DNA of 7,513 nucleotides from CAVQBP01 sp964448105 (GCA_964448105.1 CAYUVK010000156.1:1-7513), one strand, 5' to 3'; positions 1 to 6,875 are shown, numbered from the stretch's first letter. A program made the numbers and translations. The notes: a model not told the origin generated them from the sequence alone.

Positions 1-1310
1 TATTTTAGCAATAACATTTTCTTAATTAAGGTTGAATTATTGAATTTAAGCTGATAAAAATAAACTCCACTTACTAATCCACTAGAATTAAATTCAACAG
101 AGTGAACACCGGCACTTTGATAAGAATCAACAAGCAATGCTATTCGTTGTCCTAAATTGTTATAGATAAGTAATTCCACCTTTCCTTCATTAGGTATATT
201 ATATTTAATTTTTGTATCCGGGTTGAAGGGATTAGGATAATTCTGATACAATATAAAATCTGCCGGAAGGCCGGAAGAATTTTCATCAACAGAAGTAGTC
301 CCTCCGTTAGATGTAAAAAGAATTGTTAGGCTGTCGCCTACAGCATACCCTACTTCGGAATTAAAAAAAGCAATATCATTTAAAGCTGTTTTAGTTGGCG
401 TTGTTAGGGAAATCCATGTGTTTCCGTTATCAGTTGATTTAAAAATTTTCCCATACATCCCACAAATAAAAAGAGCAAACCCTAAATTTTTTATTTTATT
501 TGGGAACAGTCCCACCTGCAGATTTTGTGATATGTTTGTCCATGTAGAATCATTTTGTGTTTTCCTAAGCAGCAAAGGTACGGAGACTAATTCACCGCCA
601 TCACCTGCGAGGAATTCATAATTATAAGCTAAATCGCCGGAAGTAATGTTTTGCCAAGGCTCATAAACCCCTATATTGTACTTTGTCCAATTTTTCTCAA
701 TTATATCTCCATTTACATAATTGGAATTAGATGCGGCTGATACTCTAGAACCGGTACCAGCACCAACCGGGATAGTACCAAAAAAGAAATCAACGGCAAT
801 AATTTTGGAATTAAATATTAAGGTATCCTGCCATGTATTTCCTTCATCTGTTGAAAATACAATTCTGCCGTCATCAGTTCCCAGTATTATTGAAGAGTCT
901 GGTGAAAATGGCGTGAGGAGCGGGGATGTAAATCCCTGATCAACTGTAGTAAAGTTATACGGAACTTTCTTTATAGACCAGGTATTACCAAAATTTGAGG
1001 AAAATAAAAAAATACTATCGCCCGCAATTGTAGTTAAATTGTTAAATGAGATGAATAAGCTTTTATTTGAAATAGCATTTAAATTATTAGTAAAACCTAG
1101 ATTAATTTTTTGCCAGCTGCTGCCTGAATCTGATGTTTTTAGTATTGTCCCTTTATCACCAATAACTATAGCTGAACTTGAATCAATTATCATTACCCCA
1201 TTTAGATTTACATCAGTCCCGCTGATTAATTTTTTCCATTGTGCGCTTGCAGCAGTAATCATGATAATGATAAGAATAGTAAGCATTGTATTAAAATGTT
1301 TTGGTAACAT
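1..1310 (-). CDS. Secreted Ycf48/BNR-like repeat protein with T9SS sorting tail (stop codon cut by window edge)
   Basis: This reads as 436 uninterrupted codons from ATG at 1310. The last two bases of the window are TA, so the stop needs one more base beyond position 1. A GAGGTG ribosome binding site lies just upstream of the start. Residues 1-23 form a signal peptide (hydrophobic LTILIIIMI, then AASA before Gln). The body carries repeated beta-propeller signatures of the Asp/Asn-x-Gly-x-Thr-Trp type ending at W66, W111, W160 and W299, with weaker ones near W257 and G336. These resemble Ycf48/BNR (sialidase-like) repeats. From about residue 352 a tail with NYPNPFNPDTKIKY (357-370) runs to the C-terminal IKKMLLLK, a type A T9SS sorting domain. 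I infer an exported or surface-attached propeller protein of unknown ligand. The Ycf48 likeness is structural only; nothing here suggests photosystem assembly. Confidence 0.88.
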   Translation of the reverse strand, partial: MLPKHFNTMLTILIIIMITAASAQWKKLISGTDVNLNGVMIIDSSSAIVIGDKGTILKTSDSGSSWQKINLGFTNNLNAISNKSLFISFNNLTTIAGDSIFLFSSNFGNTWSIKKVPYNFTTVDQGFTSPLLTPFSPDSSIILGTDDGRIVFSTDEGNTWQDTLIFNSKIIAVDFFFGTIPVGAGTGSRVSAASNSNYVNGDIIEKNWTKYNIGVYEPWQNITSGDLAYNYEFLAGDGGELVSVPLLLRKTQNDSTWTNISQNLQVGLFPNKIKNLGFALFICGMYGKIFKSTDNGNTWISLTTPTKTALNDIAFFNSEVGYAVGDSLTILFTSNGGTTSVDENSSGLPADFILYQNYPNPFNPDTKIKYNIPNEGKVELLIYNNLGQRIALLVDSYQSAGVHSVEFNSSGLVSGVYFYQLKFNNSTLIKKMLLLK

Positions 1311-1430
1311 AATACACCTCTAATACATTTTCATGAAGGAATTAAAATCTAATCGAAACTAATCTTGTGCCATTATTAATTAAACACAAATTTTTAAAAA
1401 GGAGATCCTGATGAAGGAATTTTGCGATAA

Positions 1431-1459
1431 ATCATAAAAATAACCAAAAAGGATATCAA
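1431..1459 (-). promoter_or_regulatory. Sigma-70-like promoter for the BNR-repeat gene
   Basis: On the minus strand TTGATA (1459-1454) and TATGAT (1436-1431) are separated by exactly 17 bases. Each hexamer matches the TTGACA/TATAAT consensus at five of six positions. The predicted start of transcription is near 1424, giving a leader of roughly 110 bases before the ATG at 1310. The promoter lies between the upstream DUF3160 gene and this gene, so the two are probably transcribed separately. AT-rich DNA gives chance matches, and some Bacteroidota use a different consensus. Confidence 0.5.
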
Positions 1460-1513
1460 ATTTTAGATAAACTATCAGATATTTAATTAAATTATTCTAT
1501 CAAGCTCTTATAA

Positions 1514-1537
1514 ATACTATACCTTGAGGAATAGTAT
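1514..1537 (-). terminator. Hairpin just after the DUF3160 gene, possible weak terminator
   Basis: The arms ATACTAT and ATAGTAT pair over 7 bp with a 10-base loop that can add two more CC/GG pairs. It begins about 10 bases past the stop codon. A second palindrome, TATCGA-T-TCGATA (1535-1547), abuts the stop and overlaps the hairpin edge. Only a short T run follows on the minus strand, so intrinsic termination would be inefficient. The structure may instead protect the mRNA 3' end. Confidence 0.3.
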
Positions 1538-1547
1538 CGATTCGATA

Positions 1548-4112
1548 TTATTTCAATAATGTCATCTTTCCTGAAATACTTTCATTTGAAACCCTTAGAT
1601 TATAGATATAAACACCGCTTGCAACTTTATTTCCGTTTTCGTCATCTCCATTCCATCTTGTTAAATAATTACCGGCAGGCAAAATATCATTTACCAGTAC
1701 TTTTATTATTGAACCTTGAATATCATAAATTATTAACTTAACCTTATTGTTGGATAATGAATACGGAATCGAATAGTTAATTATTGTTGAAGGATTAAAA
1801 GGATTAGGATAATTTCTTGCTAATAATTTGGAATCGGGGATAACTTTGTTATTTAAATCTTCTTTAACAGAAGTTAATAAAGAAGGTCCTTCTCCTCTGT
1901 CGTTTCCGGAACTATCGGCTAAATATAAATTTACTAAGTCAGGTCTTGCCGCAGATTGAAGATAAGTATCATTCCATTCTTCATCTGTCAAGCGAAGGAA
2001 ATTAGTCGTTGTATATTCATAGAAGCTTGAGACCGGACCAACAAAAGCCATTAATTGATTATACGGTAATTTAGCAGTAAACACAGCCAGATTTATTGGA
2101 CCTGTTCCAACATGCATTACCCAGCCGTAAGAAATACCGTTACAATCTGTAGGAATAGTATGAATATCTGCAACTACATTTTTATTTTCATCCTGATATT
2201 CGGAATCGAAATATAGTAGATTAATATACCAGCCCTGCAATGGAGGAGAACAAGGACCATTATCTATCTGAAGCATACTTTTTAAAAAGTACTTTTCGTT
2301 ATCAGTTAAAGAAGTTCCACCTAATTCTTTTTCGGAAATTTGCATCAGTGTATCTGATGTTGTATACAGGTTGTCGAAATAATTATTCAATTTATCTTTT
2401 AAAACCTGGTTTGAAAAATTTAACTCTTGAAATTTATTTTTTGCTATTTGAGCAAATATTTTAAAACTTTTATAAAATTCAGGAAATGGTTCAACATAAC
2501 TATACGGGTAAGAACATATAGTTCCACCGGTATAAGATTGTTTTGCATATAAAAGATTATCGTGCCTTAACTCAGCCCAGGAAGCAAGCTGGGTATTAAT
2601 TTTTTCCTGCCAGAAAGCAGCAGTCTGCATAAACTTGGGTAAATTTTCTCTTTCCGCCGGAGTATTCAGTTTTCTTATTGTATTTAGCCACATATTATAT
2701 AAACTCTGATTCCAAAAATCATCTGAATAAGAATCAATTAAATATCTTAACGCAGCGAGATTTGTTGAATAATACCATTTTTTAAGCTCATCCTGAAGCA
2801 GTTGTACAGCAGCATCATTACCCAGTGCAAATAAAGGATCTAAAACCGATGGAAAAAGACGGCAAGGAACAGTACCATTATATCTAATTCTATCGTACAC
2901 AACACTTCCGGTGACATAAGAATCGATAACAAATCTCTGCCCGAATAATCTAAATGCAGATGGAGGAATAATACTATCCGGTTCAGTTACATCATAGCTA
3001 AAGAGAATTTGAGATAATATCATTTGATTAGCAAATGATTGATTTTTAAGTGAATCCTGGAATTCAACTAATTTTAAACTGTCTACTAGTTGATCGGCAG
3101 AATTTATATTCAGTTTTACTTTTAATGAATTTATATTATCAAGCGTTACGTTATCCTGTTTACCTACAAAAAATTCCAATACATCTTCTATTTGTTGATA
3201 ATCTTGTTTTTCATTTGAAATATCAAATAACTCGGAAATTAAGAGAGTCATTAAAGTTTGTCTCTTTAAATCATAAAAATCTTGAGGCGGACACTCTTCT
3301 GGTGCTGATTTTGAATCAAGCAGAATTATATTTATCCTGCCAAGCCACATCAAAGCTTTAAAATATTTTGCCAGTATTGGATGATTTTGATCGGTATAAT
3401 GACCACGAGTTTTAAATTGGCTCCAATCCAAAACAACACAATGCTTCGAAAATAATGTATCGGTTACATTACCTTGTTCGGAACTAATCTCATCAAGAAT
3501 TTGATTTATCTTTTCCGAATTCTCTGCATAATAAGGAGTTGAACTTTCATTAAGCAATTTTCGTGGGACAGTTAAATAAACATCAACATCTTTTAATGCC
3601 TGAAGCATGCTGTCATTACCGGCATATTTTGAATCAAGCTGAGATAAACTATTATCCAGGTTATTTAACATATTTGTTAGTTTATCAATTAAAAAACCTA
3701 ATTCAACATCCTTTAGTATTCTATCATATGAAAGATGAAAAGCATTTAATATTGCATCAGTTGAAACGAACACAGGAAGATCTTTATTATAAATATCTCT
3801 AAGAGCATCTTTGAAATTTCCATACTTGAATCTTTCTGTAACAACAAATCCGTTTTTATTTAATAATGATTTTTCATAATCAGTCAAATTATATTTAATT
3901 GAAACACTATCGAGGTAGAGAGCTGAACTAATATCTATATTGGCTTTTGATTCAAAGCTGCCGATAGAATACATACCCAGCAGTTGGCTAGCTTCCATAT
4001 TTTGATGCGAATTTAGAAAATCTTTATAAAGATTAATGTTAAATTCATTTTGCTGTGGAAATACTAAAGATTGAAAAATGATAAGGAAAGCAAAAAAATA
4101 AATATTTTTCAT
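1548..4112 (-). CDS. Secreted DUF3160 family protein with T9SS sorting tail
   Basis: The product has 854 residues. The ATG at 4112 is preceded by AGGGG at a suitable distance. Residues 1-20 form a signal peptide (hydrophobic YFFAFLIIFQSLVF, then PQQ). The core matches what I know of DUF3160: the hallmark PVFVSTDAILNAFHLSYD at 113-130, RLFGQRFVIDSY at 388-399, a helical stretch ending in WAELRHDNLLYAKQSY at 512-527, then an ADIHT (648-652) and HVGTGP (667-672) region. From about 766 a sorting tail starts with RNYPNPFNPSTIINY and ends in SGKMTLLK, as in its downstream neighbour, which implies export through T9SS. DUF3160 has no established biochemical function, so the role is unknown. Family members are large, mostly helical exported proteins in environmental bacteria. 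The neighbouring gene on the same strand is also a T9SS cargo, but a promoter between them argues against one operon. Confidence 0.85.
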   Translation of the reverse strand: MKNIYFFAFLIIFQSLVFPQQNEFNINLYKDFLNSHQNMEASQLLGMYSIGSFESKANIDISSALYLDSVSIKYNLTDYEKSLLNKNGFVVTERFKYGNFKDALRDIYNKDLPVFVSTDAILNAFHLSYDRILKDVELGFLIDKLTNMLNNLDNSLSQLDSKYAGNDSMLQALKDVDVYLTVPRKLLNESSTPYYAENSEKINQILDEISSEQGNVTDTLFSKHCVVLDWSQFKTRGHYTDQNHPILAKYFKALMWLGRINIILLDSKSAPEECPPQDFYDLKRQTLMTLLISELFDISNEKQDYQQIEDVLEFFVGKQDNVTLDNINSLKVKLNINSADQLVDSLKLVEFQDSLKNQSFANQMILSQILFSYDVTEPDSIIPPSAFRLFGQRFVIDSYVTGSVVYDRIRYNGTVPCRLFPSVLDPLFALGNDAAVQLLQDELKKWYYSTNLAALRYLIDSYSDDFWNQSLYNMWLNTIRKLNTPAERENLPKFMQTAAFWQEKINTQLASWAELRHDNLLYAKQSYTGGTICSYPYSYVEPFPEFYKSFKIFAQIAKNKFQELNFSNQVLKDKLNNYFDNLYTTSDTLMQISEKELGGTSLTDNEKYFLKSMLQIDNGPCSPPLQGWYINLLYFDSEYQDENKNVVADIHTIPTDCNGISYGWVMHVGTGPINLAVFTAKLPYNQLMAFVGPVSSFYEYTTTNFLRLTDEEWNDTYLQSAARPDLVNLYLADSSGNDRGEGPSLLTSVKEDLNNKVIPDSKLLARNYPNPFNPSTIINYSIPYSLSNNKVKLIIYDIQGSIIKVLVNDILPAGNYLTRWNGDDENGNKVASGVYIYNLRVSNESISGKMTLLK

Positions 4113-4463
4113 ATAAAACCCCTAAAAATTATATTAGAATTTGAAAAAAAATTGCGTGAATTTCAATTTATTTTTTAATTCTTTGAAATAAAAATCCTAT
4201 TACTGTTTTCTTCATTAGCGATTATGATTTACTTTCTTTATTGCTGCTTTTTATTTCTTTCAAAGAATTATTTATTGAAAACCAATCCAATGCCAACATT
4301 CATGCTTATATAAATATCGCGGAAAATGATTTTAATGAAGAATTCAGGGTAAAATTTGAAAGACAATTAGAAACAATTTTTTCAAATTTTTAATAAGCTA
4401 TCAGATAATTGAAAGTTTATTATTCCCATCCACCTATTCTCTAACCAAACATTTCTTTTATGA
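4113..4463. other. Intergenic region with a start-less coding-like plus-strand stretch (4187-4393)
   Basis: This 351-base gap separates prfB from the DUF3160 gene. No convincing promoter or terminator was found. On the plus strand, 4187-4393 stays open for 68 codons between a TGA and a TAA. It lacks an ATG or GTG, and its one TTG has no ribosome binding site. Its end, from EENDFNEEF-like acidic residues (actual text AENDFNEEFRVKFERQLETI) to SNF, looks like an amphipathic C-terminal helix of a real protein. I could not assign it to a family. A decayed gene end is possible, as is chance: I estimate such a run is uncommon but not rare in DNA this AT-rich. Confidence 0.25.
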
Positions 4464-5565
4464 TTATTGCTGGCTAGATTTAAGAAGATAAGCTTTAATA
4501 AATCTATTTAAATCCCCATCCATTACGCCCTGAACATCGGAAGTTTCTTCATCGGTACGATGATCTTTAACCATATTATAAGGATGAAAAACATAAGAAC
4601 GGATCTGGCTTCCCCACTCAATTTTCATTTTACCCTTTTCAATTTCATCCAATTCAGCTTCCTGTTTTTCAAGTTCAAGCTGGTACAGTTTTGCTTTTAA
4701 AAGCTTCATTGCATTAGTCCGGTTTTGAAGCTGTGAACGTTCGCTCTGACAGGCAGCAACTACACCGGTTGGTTCATGTGTAATTCTAACCGCAGTTTCG
4801 ACTTTATTAACATTCTGTCCCCCTTTACCGCCTGATCTGTAAGTATCAATTCTTAAATCGGCAGGATTTATTTCTATTTCTATTGTGTCATCAACTTCAG
4901 GAATTACAAAGACCGATGCAAAAGAAGTATGTCTTCTTTTATTAGAATCAAAAGGTGAAATTCTTACTAAACGGTGAACACCGTTCTCAGCTTTGAGATA
5001 ACCGTATGCAAACTCACCTTCCACTTCAATTGTTGCGCTTTTAATTCCGGCACCATCGCCTTCAAGGATATCTATTATGGTCATTTTAAAATCATTCTGC
5101 TCACCCCACCGTAGGTACATTCTCATAATCATTTCCGCCCAATCCTGGGCTTCGGTTCCACCGGCACCGGAATGAATTGTAAGTATGCAGTTTTTATCAT
5201 CATCTCTGCCGCTAAGCATATTCTTAAATTCGGCTTCTTCTAAAGCTGTTTCCAATGATTGAAGTTCGCTCTCAATTTCTTCAAAATATGAAGTATCTTC
5301 TTCCATTTGTGCAAGCTGGATAAATTCTTCGATGCTTTTAGCTTTATTATCCAAATTTTCACACAATTTTACCCAGAACTCCAATGATTTTATTTCCTGC
5401 AGTACTTTTTGCGCAGCCATTTGATCATCCCAAAAGGATGGCTGGAGAGCCTGGTTATGAAGTTCTTTTATCTTTGATTCTTTGTTAACAACGTCAAAGA
5501 TAACCTCTTAAATGTTCGATTCTCACCTTAAATTGATCTAATAATTTTATTTCTTCTTCGTACAT
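4464..5565 (-). CDS. prfB: Peptide chain release factor 2, expressed by programmed +1 frameshift
   Basis: RF2 recognises UGA and UAA stop codons in the ribosomal A site and triggers hydrolysis of peptidyl-tRNA. Translation starts at ATG 5565, preceded by AGAAGGA. It runs 23 codons to LRGYL, meets TGA at 5496-5494, slips +1 by skipping base 5496, and continues 343 codons from GAC (5495) to TAA at 4464. The total is 366 residues, against 365 in E. coli. The codon-recognition motif SPF is at 203-205 and the catalytic GGQ at 248-250, each within two residues of the E. coli numbers. The text between (HRLVRISPF, RRHTSF, INPADLRIDTYRSGGKGGQ) is typical. The residue equivalent to E. coli 246 is Ser. 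The in-frame ATG at 5420 would drop 48 N-terminal residues and should not be used as the start. The frameshift makes synthesis self-limiting: plentiful RF2 terminates at the internal UGA. Confidence 0.96.
5493..5508 (-). promoter_or_regulatory. prfB: prfB programmed frameshift site (SD-like element plus CTT-TGA-C)
   Basis: On the minus strand AGAGG (5508-5504) is followed by TTAT and then CTT TGA C (5499-5493). This matches the E. coli prfB arrangement, where an internal Shine-Dalgarno pairing just upstream of CUU-UGA-C pushes the ribosome into the +1 frame. The encoded peptide around it, RGYL then D, also matches E. coli RF2. Both reading frames are protein-like on either side of this point only, so it is not a sequencing error. 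Confidence 0.95.
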
Positions 5566-5592
5566 AAAAATAATCCTTCTTTAGAATATTTG

Positions 5593-5637
5593 ATTGAATG
5601 AACGGAATCATTAAATGAATGGATGAATGATTGAATG
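5593..5637 (+). repeat. Octamer array, left flank of the four-helix-bundle gene
   Basis: The array reads on the plus strand as degenerate units of about 8 bases with a G/A-A/G-ATG core. It begins with ATTGAATG at 5593-5600 and ends with ATTGAATG at 5630-5637. Intermediate units include ATTAAATG (5610-5617) and AATGGATG (5618-5625), plus one 9-base and one 4-base irregular unit. The same octamers occur in inverted orientation at 6156-6187, on the other side of the four-helix gene. Confidence 0.7.
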
Positions 5638-5641
5638 TGTT

Positions 5642-5698
5642 TTATAAAATGTTATATTTTTCAATAAATTCCTTTATTTGATAATCATTCTTCCAATC
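5642..5698 (-). other. In-frame C-terminal extension beyond the TAG stop of the four-helix gene
   Basis: After the TAG at 5701-5699 the same frame continues with 18 codons, DWKNDYQIKEFIEKYNIL, and then TAA (5644-5642). The composition is helical and protein-like, and resembles the C-terminus I associate with this four-helix subfamily (not checked). The TAA ends five bases before the octamer array. The likely explanation is a recent nonsense change that truncated an ancestral protein of about 155 residues. Occasional TAG readthrough is a less likely alternative. Confidence 0.5.
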
Positions 5699-6109
5699 CT
5701 AATTTTTTGCTAAATTCTCAATACTTGTTTTATTTAATTTAATCAATTTATTTTCCAGGCAATAATGCAATTGATCATATACATTGAACCAATCCTCACC
5801 TATTTCCTCAGCATTAAATAGAGCAAATATCTGTGAATAATTTTCACCTAATGAAGATAAAGCAATTGTATTAAACTGAATATTTTCTTTTAAATATCTT
5901 CTGCAATACCCTTCGGCAATATTTGATGAGACTGATAAAGTTGAATCTTCTATTTGAGCTTTAGTATTAAATGATAATTCATTTAAAGTTTTTAATTTCT
6001 TTTTATCGAATGAATAAAGTTCGATTGCATCTCTCCAAACTTGTAATTTTCTATAACCTCTATTTATGTTTCTATTTTTCTCCAAATATTTTTCAGCTAT
6101 AGGATTCAT
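5699..6109 (-). CDS. Four-helix-bundle protein (S23 / 23S rRNA intervening-sequence family)
   Basis: The product has 136 residues. Family landmarks are in order: KLQVWRDAIELY (21-32), the AQIEDSTLSVSSNIAEGY helix (51-68) with its family-defining NIAEG, CRRYLKENIQF just after, then SSLGENYSQI in the third helix. This family of small four-helix bundles includes ORFs found inside 23S rRNA intervening sequences of Leptospira and others, and the related Avd accessory proteins of diversity-generating retroelements. The Avd protein binds nucleic acid and reverse transcriptase; the function of stand-alone copies is unknown. No reverse transcriptase or rRNA is visible here. The start is ATG 6109, with only a weak AGAG upstream. 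The gene ends in TAG, but the frame continues protein-like for 18 more codons, so it may be slightly truncated. Inverted octamer arrays flank it on both sides, which suggests a mobile cassette between prfB and the AtuA C-domain gene. Confidence 0.85.
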   Translation of the reverse strand: MNPIAEKYLEKNRNINRGYRKLQVWRDAIELYSFDKKKLKTLNELSFNTKAQIEDSTLSVSSNIAEGYCRRYLKENIQFNTIALSSLGENYSQIFALFNAEEIGEDWFNVYDQLHYCLENKLIKLNKTSIENLAKN

Positions 6110-6130
6110 TTTATTGCTCTTTTATTGATA

Positions 6131-6147
6131 AATTTGGACTCCAATTT
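6131..6147. promoter_or_regulatory. Palindrome ahead of the four-helix gene, possible operator
   Basis: TTGGA-C-TCCAA (6134-6144) is a perfect 5+5 palindrome. Past one T/T mismatch two more pairs extend it on each side. It lies about 25-35 bases upstream of the four-helix start, inside the space bounded by the octamer array. It could be an operator or a small hairpin. A palindrome this short in AT-rich DNA can be chance. Confidence 0.2.
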
Positions 6148-6155
6148 TTACAATT

Positions 6156-6187
6156 CATTCAATCATCCAGTCATTCGACCATTCAAT
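6156..6187 (-). repeat. Octamer array, right flank of the four-helix-bundle gene
   Basis: Four exact 8-base units run in perfect register at 6156, 6164, 6172 and 6180 (plus strand CATTCAAT, CATCCAGT, CATTCGAC, CATTCAAT). Read on the minus strand the array begins and ends with ATTGAATG, as the left array does on the plus strand. The two arrays therefore form an imperfect inverted repeat enclosing about 518 bases with the gene inside. Transcribed, the two ends could pair into a stem, like the ends of an rRNA intervening sequence. Confidence 0.7.
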
Positions 6188-6206
6188 TTTTTTGACATAC
6201 AACGAT

Positions 6207-6524
6207 TCAATAATCGACCTCAACCTCCATTCTTAGCAGCGCCGCTGCCAACGTTTTCCCTTGTGCATCATGTTTTAACGATACCGTTCCACCGCCGCCT
6301 AATGTATTATGTAAAAGAAAATTCAAGGCTCTAATATTCGGCAGTTCATATCTTTCAACTTCGCCTTTGCAAATTCCGGTAAAATGCTCTTTAACTCTTT
6401 TTGCGGTTAAATGTTTCTGTATAATTTTATAGCCTTCTTCATCATAAGCTATTATACCGATATTAGCAGCATCACCTTTGTCGCCACTTCTCCCGTGGCA
6501 AATATCTTTTAATTTTATTTTCAT
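6207..6524 (-). CDS. AtuA C-terminal ferredoxin-fold domain protein, stand-alone
   Basis: The product has 105 residues. The N-terminal KLKDICHGRSGDKGDAANIG (4-23) is the conserved opening of the domain that forms the C-terminal part of AtuA, a protein of acyclic terpene (citronellol/geraniol) utilisation. The family-typical LNFLLHNTLGGGGTVSLKHD follows, and then ALLRMEVEV at the end. In Pseudomonas AtuA both domains are on one chain. Here the DUF1446-like N-domain is a separate upstream gene on the same strand, and a GIY-YIG gene lies between them. The two products probably act together. The enzymatic role of AtuA is not settled, and its presence does not prove terpene catabolism. No Shine-Dalgarno precedes the ATG at 6524, although a hairpin ends 13 bases before it. 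The TGA stop lies in a small palindrome (CGATT-CAAT-AATCG, 6203-6216). Confidence 0.88.
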   Translation of the reverse strand: MKIKLKDICHGRSGDKGDAANIGIIAYDEEGYKIIQKHLTAKRVKEHFTGICKGEVERYELPNIRALNFLLHNTLGGGGTVSLKHDAQGKTLAAALLRMEVEVDY

Positions 6525-6537
6525 GATTGTGTTGTTT

Positions 6538-6558
6538 ATGCTGAACTTGTTTCAGCAT
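6538..6558 (-). repeat. REP-like hairpin, left flank of the GIY-YIG gene
   Basis: The arms ATGCTGAA (6538-6545) and TTCAGCAT (6551-6558) pair perfectly over 8 bp with a 5-base loop. It lies between the GIY-YIG stop (6567) and the AtuA C-domain start (6524). Read on the minus strand it has an A-rich loop, an AAAG lead-in and an AAA tail. The hairpin at 6887-6907 shows the same arrangement on the plus strand, so the two form an inverted pair. Similar CTGAA...TTCAG palindromes are common intergenic repeats in many bacterial genomes (recollection, not searched). Confidence 0.65.
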
Positions 6559-6566
6559 CTTTTGAT

Positions 6567-6875
6567 TTATGAATAAAGTAATCTGATTGGATCTTCTATT
6601 TCAGAATACAAATCTTTCCATTCTTTATTTTTCGATTCAATTAAGTTGATTTTCCACTGTCGATGACAATTTTTCAGGTGCTTTTCTCTTTTAACTGCAC
6701 TTTTTAAATCAGGATGAACTTCGTAATAAACAATTTTATCCACATTATACTTTTTTGTAAATCCTTCAACTAACCTTTGTTTATGTTCATAAATTCTTCT
6801 ATATAAATTATTAGTCATGCCAATATAAAGGACTTTATTTTTACTTGCCAATATATAAATATAATAGTTTTTCAT
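6567..6875 (-). CDS. GIY-YIG endonuclease domain protein (UPF0213/YhbQ-like)
   Basis: The product has 102 residues from ATG 6875. A TTG nine bases upstream (6884) would add three residues, but family members usually open with M-x-Y-x-Y-I, as here (MKNYYIYIL). The two strands of the GIY-YIG motif are YIYIL (5-9) and LYIGMT (16-21). The expected catalytic and binding residues are present: Tyr7 and Tyr17, Arg27 and His31 (RRIYEHK), and Glu64 in the AVKREKHLK helix. KINLI follows, so the nuclease fold appears intact. Single-domain GIY-YIG proteins of this size are nicking or structure-specific endonucleases of unclear biology; some are spread by mobile elements. The gene separates two AtuA genes that are naturally fused or adjacent, and is bracketed by related hairpins. 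An AGGA 12 bases ahead of the ATG lies within the upstream hairpin, so translation may be controlled by RNA folding. Confidence 0.88.
   Translation of the reverse strand: MKNYYIYILASKNKVLYIGMTNNLYRRIYEHKQRLVEGFTKKYNVDKIVYYEVHPDLKSAVKREKHLKNCHRQWKINLIESKNKEWKDLYSEIEDPIRLLYS

Noticed and set aside
418..1323. Plus-strand frames of 67-94 codons in the first 1.3 kb
   Set aside because: All are antisense to the BNR-repeat gene, which has a signal peptide, repeats and sorting tail in one continuous frame.
1401..1437. Plus-strand GGAG followed by ATG and an 8-codon frame, resembling a leader peptide
   Set aside because: It points against all neighbouring genes with nothing downstream on the plus strand to regulate, and it overlaps the better-supported minus-strand -10 box.
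1559..3802. Several plus-strand frames of 60-103 codons
   Set aside because: They lie wholly inside the DUF3160 gene on the opposite strand, have no ribosome binding sites and read as low-complexity shadows.
1470..4406. CTATCAGATA present both near 1472 and near 4398
   Set aside because: This is a ten-base AT-rich match at two intergenic places with no shared context; probably chance.
5593..6187. Octamer arrays considered as a CRISPR array
   Set aside because: The units are 8 bases and contiguous without spacers, and no Cas gene is present.
6192..6197. Plus-strand TTGACA as a -35 box
   Set aside because: No -10 sequence is found at 16-18 bases and no plus-strand gene follows.
6203..6216. 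CGATT-CAAT-AATCG hairpin as terminator of the AtuA C-domain gene
   Set aside because: The stem is only 5 bp and overlaps the stop codon, and no T run follows on the transcribed strand.
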